Source: Alligator mississippiensis (taxonomy: Eukaryota; Chordata; Crocodylia; Alligatoridae). Taken from it: a stretch of DNA of 64,000 nucleotides. Shown here one piece after another: positions 34,245 to 46,264 of this stretch. Numbering within the stretch: the first letter of the stretch is position 1; every line of letters starts with the position of its first letter. The stretch covers positions 4,904,001-4,968,000 of the forward strand of contig NC_081828.1 of assembly GCF_030867095.1 (NCBI RefSeq). Reading direction: 5' to 3'. A program made the position numbers and the translations under genes. The notes below the pieces were generated by a model, which was not told the DNA's origin, did no database searches, and was given only the letters and a program-made list of their open reading frames with translations.

Positions 34245-34532
34245 CAGTGATTCTCAGCCAGGGTGCTGGGGTACCCTGGGGTGCCCCAGACCCTTTGAAC
34301 GGTGCCACAAGGTGCGAGGAGATAAGTGAGATATGAAGAGATATGCAGATAAGCCAGACCAGGATCACTCAGCCTGCCTGGGTGATCTCCCACCCCTACT
34401 GCCCAGCCCCTGTAGACGTAGGAAAGCACTGTAAAATATACATTAGTTTTTTTAACTGGGTGCAAAAGCTGTGGAGGGGGGCATCATATCCAGTGAGGGG
34501 TGCCTTGAATCCAAAAAGGTGGAGAGCCACTG
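34245..34532. mobile_element. hAT-type MITE with 8-bp target duplication
   Basis: This is a 288-bp element. Its left end is CAGTGATTCTCAGCC and the complement of its right end is CAGTGGCTCTCCACC. The flanks GTTTGGAT (34237-34244) and GTTTAGAC (34533-34540) match at 6 of 8 positions. The text 'gtgctggggtaccctggggt' near one end and 'gaggggtgccttgaatcc' near the other is typical of 'CAGTGGTTCTCAACC' hAT MITEs. No transposase. Confidence 0.75.
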
Positions 34533-34540
34533 GTTTAGAC

Positions 34541-34984
34541 ATTGCCTCCAGTTAACAGGGGGAAGGGGATTCTCTTCAGCCTATTATTGGTTTCCCCCAC
34601 TCTCCTCTCTCCCAAGAGATCTGTGAACTGACTCCATGGCTCTGCAAACACTTCTTGGTGGACCTGGTCCTGGGGGTGTCAGAGGCAAAACTCTTATTGA
34701 TCCCAATGGGACTGAGAACTGTTCCTGTGGGCTTGCTAGGGGCTCCCCATCGACATTTTAAATACAGCTGAGCTCTCCCTGGATCAGCAAGCCCCTCTTC
34801 CTCCCAGAAGCACACAGCTGAAGACAGCAGCAAAGTTGACCTAGCAGAAAGAGTGCCGTAACTTTCCCTTTTCCTCAGGATATTCTGCAGGAGGGGATGG
34901 CTGCACCCTCTGTAGGAAGAGTTAATCACAAGACTGGAAACTTTAATTAAAAAAAAAAAAATAAAATTACTGCCTTTCTGCCAT
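34541..34984. other. non-repetitive non-coding stretch
   Basis: I see no gene or clear repeat. Confidence 0.4.
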
Positions 34985-35200
34985 TAGGCTGGTGTCTCTT
35001 TTCAGCAAGATGAGAGGTTCATTTGTAATTAAGTTTGCAAGCAGAAACATTGACATGCAAATACTTTCCACGGGGCAAAGTTTATTCTCGGTCGGCTTCA
35101 AAACCCATTTGAACTTTCACTTTTCTTTGCAGCGCAAAATGCAACGTGAACATGGTTTCAGTTCTCTCTTAAGGTCTATTTTGAGGAGGGGGAGTCAAAT
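34985..35200. other. candidate conserved non-coding block
   Basis: Single-copy sequence with GTAATTAAGTTTGC, GACATGCAAATAC (octamer-like ATGCAAAT) and CGGTCGGCTTC words. Octamer and homeodomain cores together suggest a possible enhancer. Composition-based only. Confidence 0.25.
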
Positions 35201-36004
35201 TCAGCTCAGGCATAACTAACGGGGTTGGCTGTGCTTACATGCAGTATGTTTTATGTAGGTGTACTATTAAAGCTCTCTTAACAGTTATGCAATAGGAGAC
35301 GGTTCTGCCTTGATCTTGCAAGCTAATTAACTGGTCCTTTTTCACTAATCCGTCTAAAATCATAGGGGCTGATTTTGCTGCAACCAAAATAACTCTACTG
35401 AGCTTCAGGGAAGCTGCTCTAATTTATCCTGGGTTTTGCGATAGAAGAATCGGATCCATCTCATCCTCGGTCTGGTTTCTGTAATCTGGACAGATCCTCC
35501 GAGAAGTCAGTGGGACCCTATGCAGTTGCACCATGCAGCTCATGTGGACAACGCCACGATGATCAAGGCCTCAGAGCCTCTCTCTCTCTCCCCATGGAGA
35601 GGAAAGGTCAAACTTTACTTGTAAGCAAGGCAAAATCTCAGGTCTTTGCTAGCACAGTCCAAGTTTGGATTGCATTTTAATTTCTGGAGCTAGTGTGTCT
35701 ATATTTCCCTGAGTTTTAGGGCCTTTCCTGTCTTTGAACCTCTGGCAGCCTGCAGCTAAGCAGAAGGCTTCTGCGAACTAGCAAGGTGTGGAGCACACTG
35801 CTGGATGAGATCAGATGGCCGAAGTAGCTGAAGGAGTAGGAAGATTGGTTATCTGGTAACGTTTTTAAATACAGGATCACTCCAGCCTTGAAAAAAAAAA
35901 TAAAAATAAAGGGACCAACCATTAAGGAAGCATCAATGCACCCAGGAAATAAAAGCAAGCTCAGAGCAAACCCAAGTTGCACGTTGTATTAAAATCAGTT
36001 CAGT
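35201..36004. other. non-repetitive non-coding stretch
   Basis: I see no gene or clear repeat. Confidence 0.4.
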
Positions 36005-36265
36005 AATAGCCTAGTAGTTAGGACAATGAGAAAATTGAGAACTGGGTCCCACTTCTTGCATTGCTATTGATTTAGTATGCAACCTCAAGCATGTCACTTG
36101 AGCTCCTTGTCTGTATTTCCCCTCCTCCCCCTTGCCTATTTAGATGATCAGCCTTTCAGGGAAAGGATTATTTCTTACCAGGATGTCTGTACAGCACCTA
36201 GCACAGTGTGGCTCCAATCTCAGCTTGGACTTCATGCAAAGCATTGCTAATAAATCTCAAGTGTT
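36005..36265 (+). repeat. near full-length MIR-like SINE with L2-type tail, sense
   Basis: It starts with the tRNA-derived head ('agcctagtagttaggacaat', 'gaactgggtccc'), continues through the core ('gcatgtcacttgagctcctt') and ends in the tail 'ctgtacagcacctagcacag'. It is followed by 'gctaataaat'. It is diverged but the order of parts is complete. Confidence 0.65.
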
Positions 36266-37585
36266 GACTCTTCCTATTACCTCCTACAGCCTCTGAGGGA
36301 AACAAGCATCTCCACCCATCCACCTACATAAATACCCAATGTGCACAGCTGGAATTAATCATCACATTAGCCCAACAACAAGGGTTCATTAAGACCAAAG
36401 GTGACTTCAATTTAATTGCAATATACTTGGCAACGGGAGACTGGATCCAGTTTGCAACACCTAATGGGAGGTCTGGGTTATAGAAGGAAAAATTAATGGC
36501 TGTAAAAATATCCAAACAAGATATTTGTGCACGTGTTGCTGTAAAAGTAGGAGCCAACCAGTTTTTAAATAAACAGTTTGGGTTTTTAAATATATATTAG
36601 TGTTCTTGTAATGGGGATATACGTGAGTGAGAATATATGCAAGCACACTGGTAGAGTCCCAGCTTTCTTTTCCTAACAAGCTACTAGAAGGGGAGTCTGA
36701 CATGAGCTATATGTCCACCTCTGGAGCGGTTCAGGCCAAGCCACCGAACATCTGTGTTGCTACCTGCATGATGGATGTCCCTGAAAGGACATTTGGAGGG
36801 TTATTGACTGTTTCTAAAGTATTTTGATGTTTGCATGGAGTGGGAGGTACGGGGTAGGACTATTTTATTGGCTCAATATTTGTATGTATTTAGCTTTAAT
36901 TTTCAATTAAAAATGCCCACCCAATAAGCTCTGAGGACCTTGGAGAAGGAATTAGCTATGCCATCCACAAGTGACCACCCACCATCAATGAACCCTAATC
37001 CCTTAATGAATTGAGTCAGCCAAGAAATCAAAGAAACAAGTCAGCTCTTCTTTCCTCCCAGAATATCTCCTCAAAACTCTGCCCAATAAGTACTTCTAAG
37101 CTATTACTTACATCGTGGTACTTAAATATATGATACTAGGTGCACAGTGGGTTTCGACATCACGGGACCAAGTCAGTCTGCAATATGCATAGTTTTATGT
37201 CTCTTTTTCCCAGATGGTGTTCTATCCTGGGGGGGCATTTGGATCTGGGTTTTGAAATGGACCCTTGGGGGGAAAAAATGAAAGTTTGTAGCCTGGGTTT
37301 CACCTCCTATAGCTTTTGGAGGCAGTTTATATTTTGTATTAGAGGATCCCATAACTATTGATGATCCATCTTATAGGACGTAACCTTATTTTCCAGCAGG
37401 AAAGAGCCCTGGTTCGGCGGGTCGGGGGAGATTGGGAGAACTGGAACGAGGGGGAGTGATGGATGATTTGCAGCTGAAAATTGCTTGCTCTGTTGCTCAA
37501 CTATGAACTGGAGGTGCTCAGTCACAGTGTGATGGGGACAGCAGATAGACCTGAAGGGACTAGAACAGGAAAGGAAGGATGGGAC
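36266..37585. other. non-repetitive non-coding stretch
   Basis: I see no gene or clear repeat. Confidence 0.4.
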
Positions 37586-37665
37586 TTGAGAGACTGTGGT
37601 TCAGTTGCTGTCTCTGCCGCAGACTTCCTGTATTGCCTTGGACAAGTTACTTAACATGCAGTTAC
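37586..37665 (+). repeat. MIR-like fragment, sense
   Basis: 'cagttgctgtctctgccgca' followed by 'ttgccttggacaagttactt' and 'aac' matches the MIR core. Confidence 0.6.
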
Positions 37666-38254
37666 AGTCCAAACTTAGGTTGGTCCAGCGTGTGAAGAGG
37701 CAGGAGTCCTGGACTGACATGGTGGTGGCAATAGAGACCTCAAGTGCAGATGCTATGGTACCTGCTTAAGCCTGTAGCGCTTGCTTTTCTCCTGGGAGGT
37801 ACAAAGCTCAAGTGCAATGTAACGGCAAAGGGTAGACAGAAGTGGAGGACTAGACCCAATAAAACATGAGCATACCTACCAGCCAGGTGCTGCAACACCA
37901 ATCTTCTAGGTGCCTTGTGTCCACATTTGGCCACTGAGGTGGTCCACGAAGCCCACAAGCGAAGTGGAGCTGCCTAGGTGTCTGCCTGCACTCCCACGTT
38001 TTCTCTGGGGATTGGGCATGGGACTTGGGTGTCTCCATCCACCCAGGGTCTAGAGCCCACACCTGGCTCCTGAAGTGGGTTATCTGGGTTCTGGACCATC
38101 CTCAGCCTCATGCCCGTAGGTCCTGTCTCCCAGGAGGATGTCTGAGTCCATAATCTAGCCTTTAGGCTCATCTTTGATTAGGCCGGTGTGGGCCAGACTT
38201 CAGCTGGGCCACGGAGCAGAAAGAAATGCAAGAGTCATGGATGTGAAAAGGAGC
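37666..38254. other. non-repetitive non-coding stretch
   Basis: I see no gene or clear repeat. Confidence 0.4.
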
Positions 38255-38335
38255 CTGACTCTGTGGCCTAGTGGTTGGAGCACTCACCAGAGGGGGAAGA
38301 GTCCTGGGTCCTGGTCCTTGCTTCCCCAAACCATG
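38255..38335 (+). repeat. tRNA-derived SINE head (MIR-like), sense
   Basis: 'ctctgtggcctagtggttgg' contains an A-box-like TGGCCTAGTGG, and 'gggtcctggtcctt' about 40 bases on resembles a degenerate B box. This is the usual 5' head of MIR/CORE SINEs. It does not fold as a tRNA gene and is not called as one. Confidence 0.5.
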
Positions 38336-38935
38336 CCAAATAAAGTAGGATGGGGGCATGGACCTCCGCAACCTCAGTCTTCTCTGTCCCAGGTGAGTGC
38401 CCTCATTGCTATGGTCTTGAATGCAGTCTCTCTTGCTGGTTCCTGCATCCCTTCCAACACACCGGTCCAACTTCAGCAGGACAGGTTGGATGGTGTTGCC
38501 CCCCAGCCGACCTGATCGAGCTCTCTCCTGGGACGTGGGAGCAGCGGGTGTGAAGCCCCTCAGGCTGAGGAAGGGCTAGAATCAGGTCTCCCATTTTCTG
38601 GGCAAATACCCTAAGCAGAAGGCTGTTATAGAGGGGGCAGACAACTGGGGCCTGATGACAGTACTGTACTTTAAGTCTGCCTGCTATACTAGGGCCCTTG
38701 GAGGATGTAGGCTTTTACTAGTGTTGGGATCCCAGTGGCGTCTAGGTAGGAGGCAGTCGCCCAGCTGCTGAGCCTGGGTCAATTTGGGGCATGTGCAGAA
38801 CTACAGGCTATGCCATCCACAAGCGATGGGCCCTGCTAAGCCGAACAGGGAGACGTTTGGTGACGTTTGGGTGCATCCAGGGTTAGGGGGGTTGCAGGCT
38901 TAGTCTTAGTCACTGTGTCAGGTGCCCAAGCCCTC
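38336..38935. other. non-repetitive non-coding stretch
   Basis: I see no gene or clear repeat. Confidence 0.4.
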
Positions 38936-39045
38936 TTTTGCATTTGGCCGTACCCTTCTCTGGGCTTCATGCCGCGTCTGTAAAATGCAGATAATCACTC
39001 TGCCCTCCATCCCAGGAGTGCTGAGAGGATAAATAGACACATTAA
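38936..39045 (+). repeat. MIR-like fragment, sense
   Basis: 'cttctctgggcttcatgccg' followed by 'cgtctgtaaaatgcagataa' and 'tgagaggataaatagacaca' matches the MIR 3' half. Confidence 0.6.
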
Positions 39046-39859
39046 AAAAGATTACGAGGTGACTGGAGAGTACAGGAATAGGAGCCAGATAGAGGAGAAG
39101 TTCATCTCTGTGCGGGACAGCCAAGATTTCCAGCAGTTTTCACTTAGCCAGTGTCTCCAGGGACTTTCTCCTTTCAGTTCTCTCCCAGTCAGTTTTTGTC
39201 TCTTTCCTGTTTCAGCAGCTACTCTGATGGCTTTATTTCTTGTGCCTCCGGACTCCTCTTCCCCGTCTGAAACGTTACAGCCCCCAGGACACGAGCTGTT
39301 CACCAGCCGACTGCAGCATTCAGCTTTGCTCACCTGGCTGCCCCACCGGCTTCTTGCATTTCCTTTTCGGTCAGGAGCTTTGCAAGACCTCACCATTGAG
39401 CGATTCAAAGCGTCGACTGAAGCAAAACCAGAAGAAGAAAAACTACATGCGCGGGCAGTGAAGTGCGCCGGTCTCGGGTGGAGGTGCGAGCGGGCAGTGA
39501 TTGCACACTAGTAGCAAAACACTTCCATTAGGGCAAGTGGGAGATAAAGGCAGGGAGGACTGCTAGCCTCTGTTTTAACCCAGAAATATCCCTTCCCAAG
39601 AAGGGTTTTTCCTTCCTGTGCACACCAGGCTGGCTCTGTCTCTGATGACTCCCTAAAATGGGTAGCTTTTAACTCACTGAAAGGGGTTGCAATAGAGATC
39701 ACGGTGGGCAGCAAATACAGTCTGTTTGCTCTCCTCGGCAGCTGTTAAGCAACTCATAATTAAAGCAGGTTTGTTTTCCACCCTCCCTGCTGTAACTCTG
39801 ATCACAAGCTCATCTCATCTGCAAAGCACTTTGCCCTGCAGGCCAGTATCATTCTCTCG
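39046..39859. other. non-repetitive non-coding stretch
   Basis: No gene is supported; a forward open frame of 150 codons at 39059-39511 has a facing open frame on the other strand and no recognisable domain. Confidence 0.4.
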
Positions 39860-39930
39860 TTCTTGCAGATGGACAAAACTGTGGCACAGAGAGAGGAAGC
39901 GACTGCCCGTGGTCTGGCTAATGGCAAAAT
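39860..39930 (-). repeat. MIR-like fragment, antisense
   Basis: 'ttgcagatggacaaaactgt' followed by 'ggcacagagagaggaagcga' and 'ctgcccgtggtctggc' is the complement of the MIR core. Confidence 0.65.
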
Positions 39931-40305
39931 CACGACTAGACTTTCGATACCCCATGTCCTGTTGTATTGCCACTGGTTTTTCAGCCAGTGCATTGCCCAA
40001 GAGGTTTCCTTTGGGGCAGGCCTGCAGACACAAGGTGGTGTGCAGGGAGCCAGGATATGACATGACATGGACTCGCTGCTCCGCGCTCACTCCCTGTATG
40101 GATACTCCTAGTACGCGGGAATGGGCTGAGCAACTAAGGGGGTGGGAGCCACCTTACACAAAGGTGACTGGAAAGTGAAATAATGCCCATGTGTCTTCAA
40201 TTCTGATTGTAAATTAAAATAGCTTGGATTTGATGTAGTTTGGTTCACTTCTCATAAGAAATAAATGCAATTTAGGACTTGTTTTATGCAGAGAAAAATG
40301 CATAC
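39931..40305. other. non-repetitive non-coding stretch
   Basis: I see no gene or clear repeat. Confidence 0.35.
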
Positions 40306-40640
40306 TTAGGGTACAGCCACACAAAAATGACGCAAATGAATGAGTCCACCTGCTGTATAGTCGCACACTCGTTTGTCTCACTATACAGCATGTGGGCTAA
40401 TTCAGAATAACTGCCTGTGTGTGCCCACTCTTACCCCACGCAGTTGTGAGGCATCTTACTCCACTTTCACTGGGGTTCATGTAGCTCATCCTGAAATAAA
40501 TCAAAAGCCGGCAGCTCAAATTTGCAATGAGTGCCCATCCAAAGTTTTAATGCAATTCAATAAATCCCTTTTCGAAGTTAATTCATATTAAAGACCCTGC
40601 ATGGTTTCAGTGTAGACACACTCTTGGGTCACTGATTTTT
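40306..40640. mobile_element. possible TIR element of the 'tctacac' type
   Basis: The left end 'agggtacagccacac' and the complement of the right region 'gtgtagacacactct' resemble the 'aggg-tgtctacac' termini common in sauropsid MITEs. An internal inverted pair CTGTATAGT / ACTATACAG lies near 40353-40386. No target duplication was found, so limits and class are tentative. Confidence 0.35.
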
Positions 40641-43449
40641 TTGAATAAACATGTCTACTCTGGGGTTGAATGCAGTTGAACTAATTCACCTTAAAAGCTA
40701 ATTGGTTGTGCTCGTATAAATGAGCCATGAGACGTCGGAGAGTCCTGCTCCTACTCAGTGCATTGCCTTCAGTGGGAGGAAGAACGGGCCATGAGCAACT
40801 TGGCTGAGATTATCCCGAAATCTAAGAACCTAGGGTCTTTGATTTACAATCCTACGTCCCCGCTCTCCCCACCGATTTCTCTCAGCCTTTTCTTTCCACG
40901 GAGGGGAGCAGCAAGCTGCTTTCTGCCCAGCCCCGCTTGGGATTGTGGCTCCAGCTGTGAGCAGGTGGTGAGGACGGAGTGGGAGGAAGCTAAGCCACCG
41001 CTGTGTGGGTGCGTAGGCCTGGATGAGCGACTGCATGCAAAGGGGCAAAGGGTCTTACTCCTGCTGCCAGAACAGGGGCGAGGCTGGGAGTGGGGATTCG
41101 GTGCATAGCTATAGCGGTGCAACTTGACAGGGCTGTGCTATGCTATGCTAATTCAGTGTGGATACTCAGAGGGTGCCCTAATGGTGTGAGCAAGACACCT
41201 CTTTCGTGATGTGCACCAAGAATGGGTAGTGTAGAGCACCTGGAGATATACACCCCCACCCCTGGGCAGCTGAAGCCTGCATCACAAGCCAGTATTAAGT
41301 CTGCTTCTGGGGCAGTCCAGGCAGTCCCTTGCTCAGGGGAGATGGTCATGGTATCAGAGGCGTAACAAGGAGTCCTGTGCCCTGGGTGGCAGCAGCAGTG
41401 TCTAGGTCGGTGGTGGTGGTCTTATGCACTGATTGCCCATCCCTAGTATGCTACTGCCATGGTCAGATAAGAGGTGTGGGGCTGGTCTGTGGACCAGACT
41501 GTGACCCTGTACTAGGATCAGGTCCTGCACTGCCTCTGCTTAGCCTGCACCTATGGGTCAGACCCCCGTGCAGCCTCAGCTGGGCCCCGCACCAGGGACT
41601 GGACCCCAGTCCCCACACCACAGCTTATGTAGCCCCTGCATGCTGGGTTTGGGCCCTAGGGCCCCACACCACCTCTTCCCCTTCTTCCCCAGTGCCAAAT
41701 TTTTGGACCCATTGAGTACTGGGGTTCAGATCTGGCTCTCGGGCTGGGGGACACAGAGCACCCCTGTGCTGCTGCATTGCAACCTTGCTGCAATTCCTTG
41801 TCATCATTTCTTTTTTTCTTTTCTTGGTTGCTTGCATACATACAGACCTGGGAACACTGGCTTCCACTTCCCATGCACTTACTGAAAGGGAATAAAAGTA
41901 ATTTGTTACACAGTGTTTTACTGGGTCTGATTTTTTTGGTGGGGGGTGGGGGAAGTATCCGGGGATAGACTTTCCTGGAAAATGGATAGCTTTATGCTAG
42001 CAAGAGACAGTTCTATCAGAGTCACTTCTTCAGCTGTCTGAAAATATTTGAAAGCTTGAGACGTTTAATGTTTTTCAGATGGCGATAAATCTGCACTAGC
42101 TCGAGCTTAGTGAGAGATGAAGTGAGATAGGAGAAAACACATGGGGCTGCATGGGAGAGATTTGCTGGTCGCACTTCCCCAAATGTCAGGACAGGCTTTT
42201 CCAAGCCCTGCTCGTACTGGTTGCTGGGCTAAGCCAGACGGAGCGACACATGCGGACCCTCGGTTTCTGCCCTGCATGGTGGCAATGGGAATTTTGGAGG
42301 TTTTTTGTTTTTTCCCTTGCAACCTGACCATAAAATGATGAACCTGCAGCTGGGAAAGGGGGAGCATCGCTTCTTAGAAATCTCCCGTGTCTGGCGAGCC
42401 CGATCGCTTGCTCAGGAGTTGTTTGTTTAACCTTCGGTTTGCCAGGGGAGCTTTGGTGGTGGAGGGCATCTCTGGTGTCCATCACAGGTGAATTGGAAAC
42501 CAGATGGCTTCTCTCCTGGCCTCACCGCTACTTTCTCAGCTAAGCTCTTGACCATATGATCCCTGATAGTTTGATGCACCTGATCTGCCCTGGAGCAAGA
42601 GCCGAGCCTCTTCCATGTAAAGATGCAGGTTGCACTCTCTTGTAAGCAGGTGTGCGAAACAGGCAGGAAGTCTCACTCCGAGCATCCCCAGCACCCAGCT
42701 GGAGCTGAGTGCGAAGCAATGACCCCACACAACAGAAGAGGTGGGAAGGGCTTTGGATGGATTTCAAAAACCAACGCACCGTGGAGGGTCGTGCACCTCC
42801 AGCAAACGGATCGAGCAAGGAGGAGGCAATTTGGGGCAGCTCGAGTGAATTGGGAACGTGCAGCCAGACGCTCGACTGGGGTGAATCCATGTTGTCCTGC
42901 TGGGTTTTGGGTAGCTCTGGGCACGTAGGCCTGGAGGTCATGCATCAGCTGAGTGGCAGCATCTGTCCCTGGGGAGTGCGGTCTTTCCAAGACAGGCTTC
43001 AGCCCTTCGGAGATGTCGTATCGGTCTGCACCGTACGCGTTGCAGGGAGACGGACCCCTCAAAGTGCCCCCTGGAGCTCTCTTTGCTGTGATCCTGTGCG
43101 CTGGAGAGGGCTGGGAGACGCTCCCATTGCAACTGGGCAGTGTTGTGCTGTGGCATAACGGCCTCTAAGCTCGGGTTTCCCACTTGCAGCCTGCCATCGC
43201 TAACCCAAATCCCCTCTCTGCAGCTGTGATTAGCTGATGGTTTTTGTCCAAGGGATCTGTTTATGGCATTTTAAAGAGACAGGAACACCCCAGCCATTTG
43301 ATTTTGTCAGACAGCTGTGAGCCGAATGTGGAACCAAAAAAAGAAATCCCTGTAAAAATCGGGGAAAATGCCTCCCCATTTCCACGCGTTTCACAGAGGC
43401 CGTGTGGTCTCAGAGGCAGCCGGGTGGTCCGAAGGAATTAATGCTCGTG
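40641..43449. other. non-repetitive non-coding stretch
   Basis: No gene or confident transposon. The region is somewhat GC-rich from 40,850 to 41,770 and from 42,300 to 43,200. It yields open frames on both strands without recognisable domains. Confidence 0.4.
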
Positions 43450-43560
43450 TTAAACAAAACAGGGGACTCCTGGGTTGTAACCCCTCCTCCGCCACTGATT
43501 CACCGTAAGGCCTGGGGTAAGTCCTTTGACCTCTCTGAGGCTCAATCCCCCCTCCTTGTC
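43450..43560 (+). repeat. MIR-like fragment, sense
   Basis: 'gactcctgggttgtaacccc' then 'cctccgccactgattcaccg' then 'ggtaagtcctttgacctctc' and 'tgaggctcaatccccc' follow the MIR order. Confidence 0.65.
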
Positions 43561-44699
43561 TCAAATGAAAACAGTGGCCTCAATTTTGGGCTGCCGCCAA
43601 GCTGAGCTTGGCACAGCCCAGGAAGGTGGGGCAAAAGTGGCTGTGTTCCCAGGTTTTGAAGGCAGCCAGGGACCAGAGAAATTCCAGGAATAAAGATTTT
43701 TTGTTTTGTTTTGTTAACCGTGTGTGGACCCAAACGAAGGTCCCGATCCTGCCACATGATCTTCATGGCTGACTTTTGCACCTGTAGGAAGTCTGAGTCG
43801 AGTCAATCAGATTTTGCAGGGGTGCAAGGAGAAGCTGTTTCTCGGGATTTCTCCGAACGTTTCTCAGCAAGCTGGAGAAAAATCCTCCAGCTTGGGAGGG
43901 TGAATTGAAGAGACTTCCAATAGTCAAGCCCTGCTTTGGACGGGCCCGCCACAGAGCATCCCTGGCTGTTAGGAGCCGAAATCGGATGGGTGGGGAGATC
44001 GTGGCAGGCAACATAAAGGGACATATTAAGTCTTCTGCATCTCAATCTAATGCTGTCTCCATCAGCTGCCTTCTGCTTTTATATACAGGAGAACTGTATG
44101 TGGTTGTGCCAGTATGCCAGGGGCTGCTCCACCTCTTTGTAAAGGCATAGAAAGACTCCAAGGGGATGTTCAAATGCTTATATAGCATCCAAATCCAGTG
44201 CAGCATCATCAGTACAGCTCTCTACCTGCGATTCATTTGCCTCCCATTTATATTTTCATTTTTTTTAATCCTTCCTCAGGAAAAGTGCTAGGACTGTGCA
44301 TGAAAGTCCCCTAGAATCATAAGAGCAAGAACCCCAAAGCCCAGGAAAATCCAGAGCTTGAATTTGCTCCAGTGACTTTGCTTCTCTTCTTTTGCTTGTG
44401 AATGTTCATGTGATCCTTTTTACATCTAAGCCACAGGGGCCAAACGGGACGTACAAGGAGCTAGGGGAGAGTTTCCTCCATAGGGCCAATCAAAGTGTGC
44501 ATCTGCTGCCCTCAGGAAGTGTCAGTATTGAGGGACGTACCCTTAGCGCTGAGCTGATCCTTGGCCTGGGGGGCTCGTGTCATTCGGAGCAGCCCCAGCG
44601 CTCTTCCAAGTTATTGCAAGGGCCGTGACAGAGCCTGCAGCAGCCCAGAGTCTGAAGGGCACAAGGGAAGCGTACAACCACCTTTGCCCCTCCTTTTCC
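43561..44699. other. non-repetitive non-coding stretch
   Basis: No gene. A perfect 10-bp-arm hairpin (43868-43877 and 43885-43894, CAAGCTGGAG) lies within. It looks incidental, with no T-run or gene end beside it. Confidence 0.4.
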
Positions 44700-45110
44700 T
44701 CCTAGGTTTCGCCTATTAATAATTTACCCTAAAATAAACAGGATGGACTAGGTGGTTGATTTAATGTTGCTGAACTGACTCTAATGTGTGGAGTCTTCTG
44801 ACATTTCCCGCAAGGTTGATCTTGTAGTTTTAACACTGCATTAACATTCTTTTCTGGTCTTATTTTAATGTCATTAAACTTATTTCTGGGCCTTATTTCT
44901 CATTTTCTGCTGGGCTGCTTCGAGGGGGCTGGAATGGCGCTTATCTGTCAATGCTTAACTCAATATCCAGCTTGTTGTCTTTGCATTAAAAGGCACATGG
45001 TGTTTACCCAATAAAATAGCAAGTTAATATGATGGGTAGCTTTTTGGAAAACAAACATTAATTAACCCGCTGAATTCATACACGTGTTAGGTTCTTTTTG
45101 CTGAATGCTT
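44700..45110. other. candidate conserved non-coding block
   Basis: A long single-copy stretch with many regulatory-type cores: CTATTAATAATTTACC, TTTGCATTAAAAGG, AACATTAATTAACC, GATTTAATG, CTTATCTGTCAATG. It contains no repeat signature and no sustained open frame. It resembles a gene-desert enhancer. Composition-based inference. Confidence 0.3.
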
Positions 45111-46223
45111 AGCTGAGGATTTATTAACCAAAGTTTTCTCCAAGGGCATAGAAACTTGCTCACAGCAGCTACTGGTGTCATTTGCTTTTGTATAAGCATT
45201 CAAACCATGACTGCAATTCCTGAATCTTGATCATCACCTTCATACTATTAACTATCTGACAACTGTTTTTTTAAATTCTTTTGCAAAGTATATTTAGTAA
45301 TTCACGGCTTCTTTTAACTAGATGCCATAATACAGTTGAACAGAGTTCAAGTGAAGTTTCTTTAGCCAGAGTGTGTTATTTTTACAAAATATACCATACT
45401 GCATTTACTGACTTCTATGAAATATTATCCTAAATAATTAGAGCTGAAATACTTTTGCCAAAACCCAAAATTATCCCAGTAAGTTTTTCGCTGCATTAGC
45501 CTTGCTTTTATCCCTTGTGTTAATTCACCTAGTCTAGATCCAGCAAAGCACTTAAGCAGAGCCAGTTGGGAATACTTTTTTTTATATAATATGTTGCTGC
45601 TTTTGTCACCGGGAAATGCTGATTTGTCAAAATTGAAGGTTTTTATGGGAATGTGCTGGGTTCAGCGTAACTTTTAGTGGGAAGCTTTTCTCCTCCTGGG
45701 ATGGGGGAAGGACCCACATCCCACCATAGCCACCAGCCACGTTAGGACGTGGAGGGATACAGGATCAAGTTCTGGTCCTCCCATATTAGGATCAAGTTTT
45801 GAATCGGGGCTTTTCCCCGTGCCAAGTGATTGCTCGAGCCCAGTGCTTTTGGGTCATTTGGGCTGAGTCTCATTCAGCCTCTCTTGTTGGACCTGCTCTC
45901 TGCAGTATATAACCAATGACAAGTTCATTGGAGCAGGGATGCTTCTTCCCCAGCTATGTGATTTATTTATGCAAAGTGTAACAGCTTCAACAGGAGACAT
46001 TTGGATAGGCGTGATCCACTGCGCGGTGCTAGGACAGCGTGTGTATGGGGTGGGGGGCCGGCAAGGATCTGGCCTCAAGCCTTCATCCTGTTTGGTTCAG
46101 AGCAGGGACTTGAACCTGAGCCTCACCTATGCTACCTGAGTGCCATGGGCTATTCTGGGCATAACTCAATTATGTTAATGGGAAAGCCGTTGCACCCTTG
46201 AGCATGCACTTAACTTTAAATCA
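45111..46223. other. non-repetitive non-coding stretch
   Basis: No gene. A weak antisense MIR-like phrase ('gcagggacttgaacctgagc') is present near 46105. Confidence 0.35.
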
Positions 46224-46227
46224 TCAA

Positions 46228-46264
46228 TGCATCTGGCTACTGTGCATCAGTGCATCTGGCTACT
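46228..46264 (+). repeat. short direct duplication
   Basis: The phrase GCATCTGGCTACT occurs twice within about 37 bases, separated by a short 'gtgcatcagt' spacer. This is a local slippage duplication. Confidence 0.7.

Noticed and set aside
38255-38335. tRNA gene
   Set aside because: A-box and weak B-box words are present but no cloverleaf or anticodon arm can be drawn; it is a SINE head.
43868-43894. 10-bp-arm hairpin as a terminator
   Set aside because: There is no T-run and no gene upstream, and intrinsic terminators do not apply to this type of genome.
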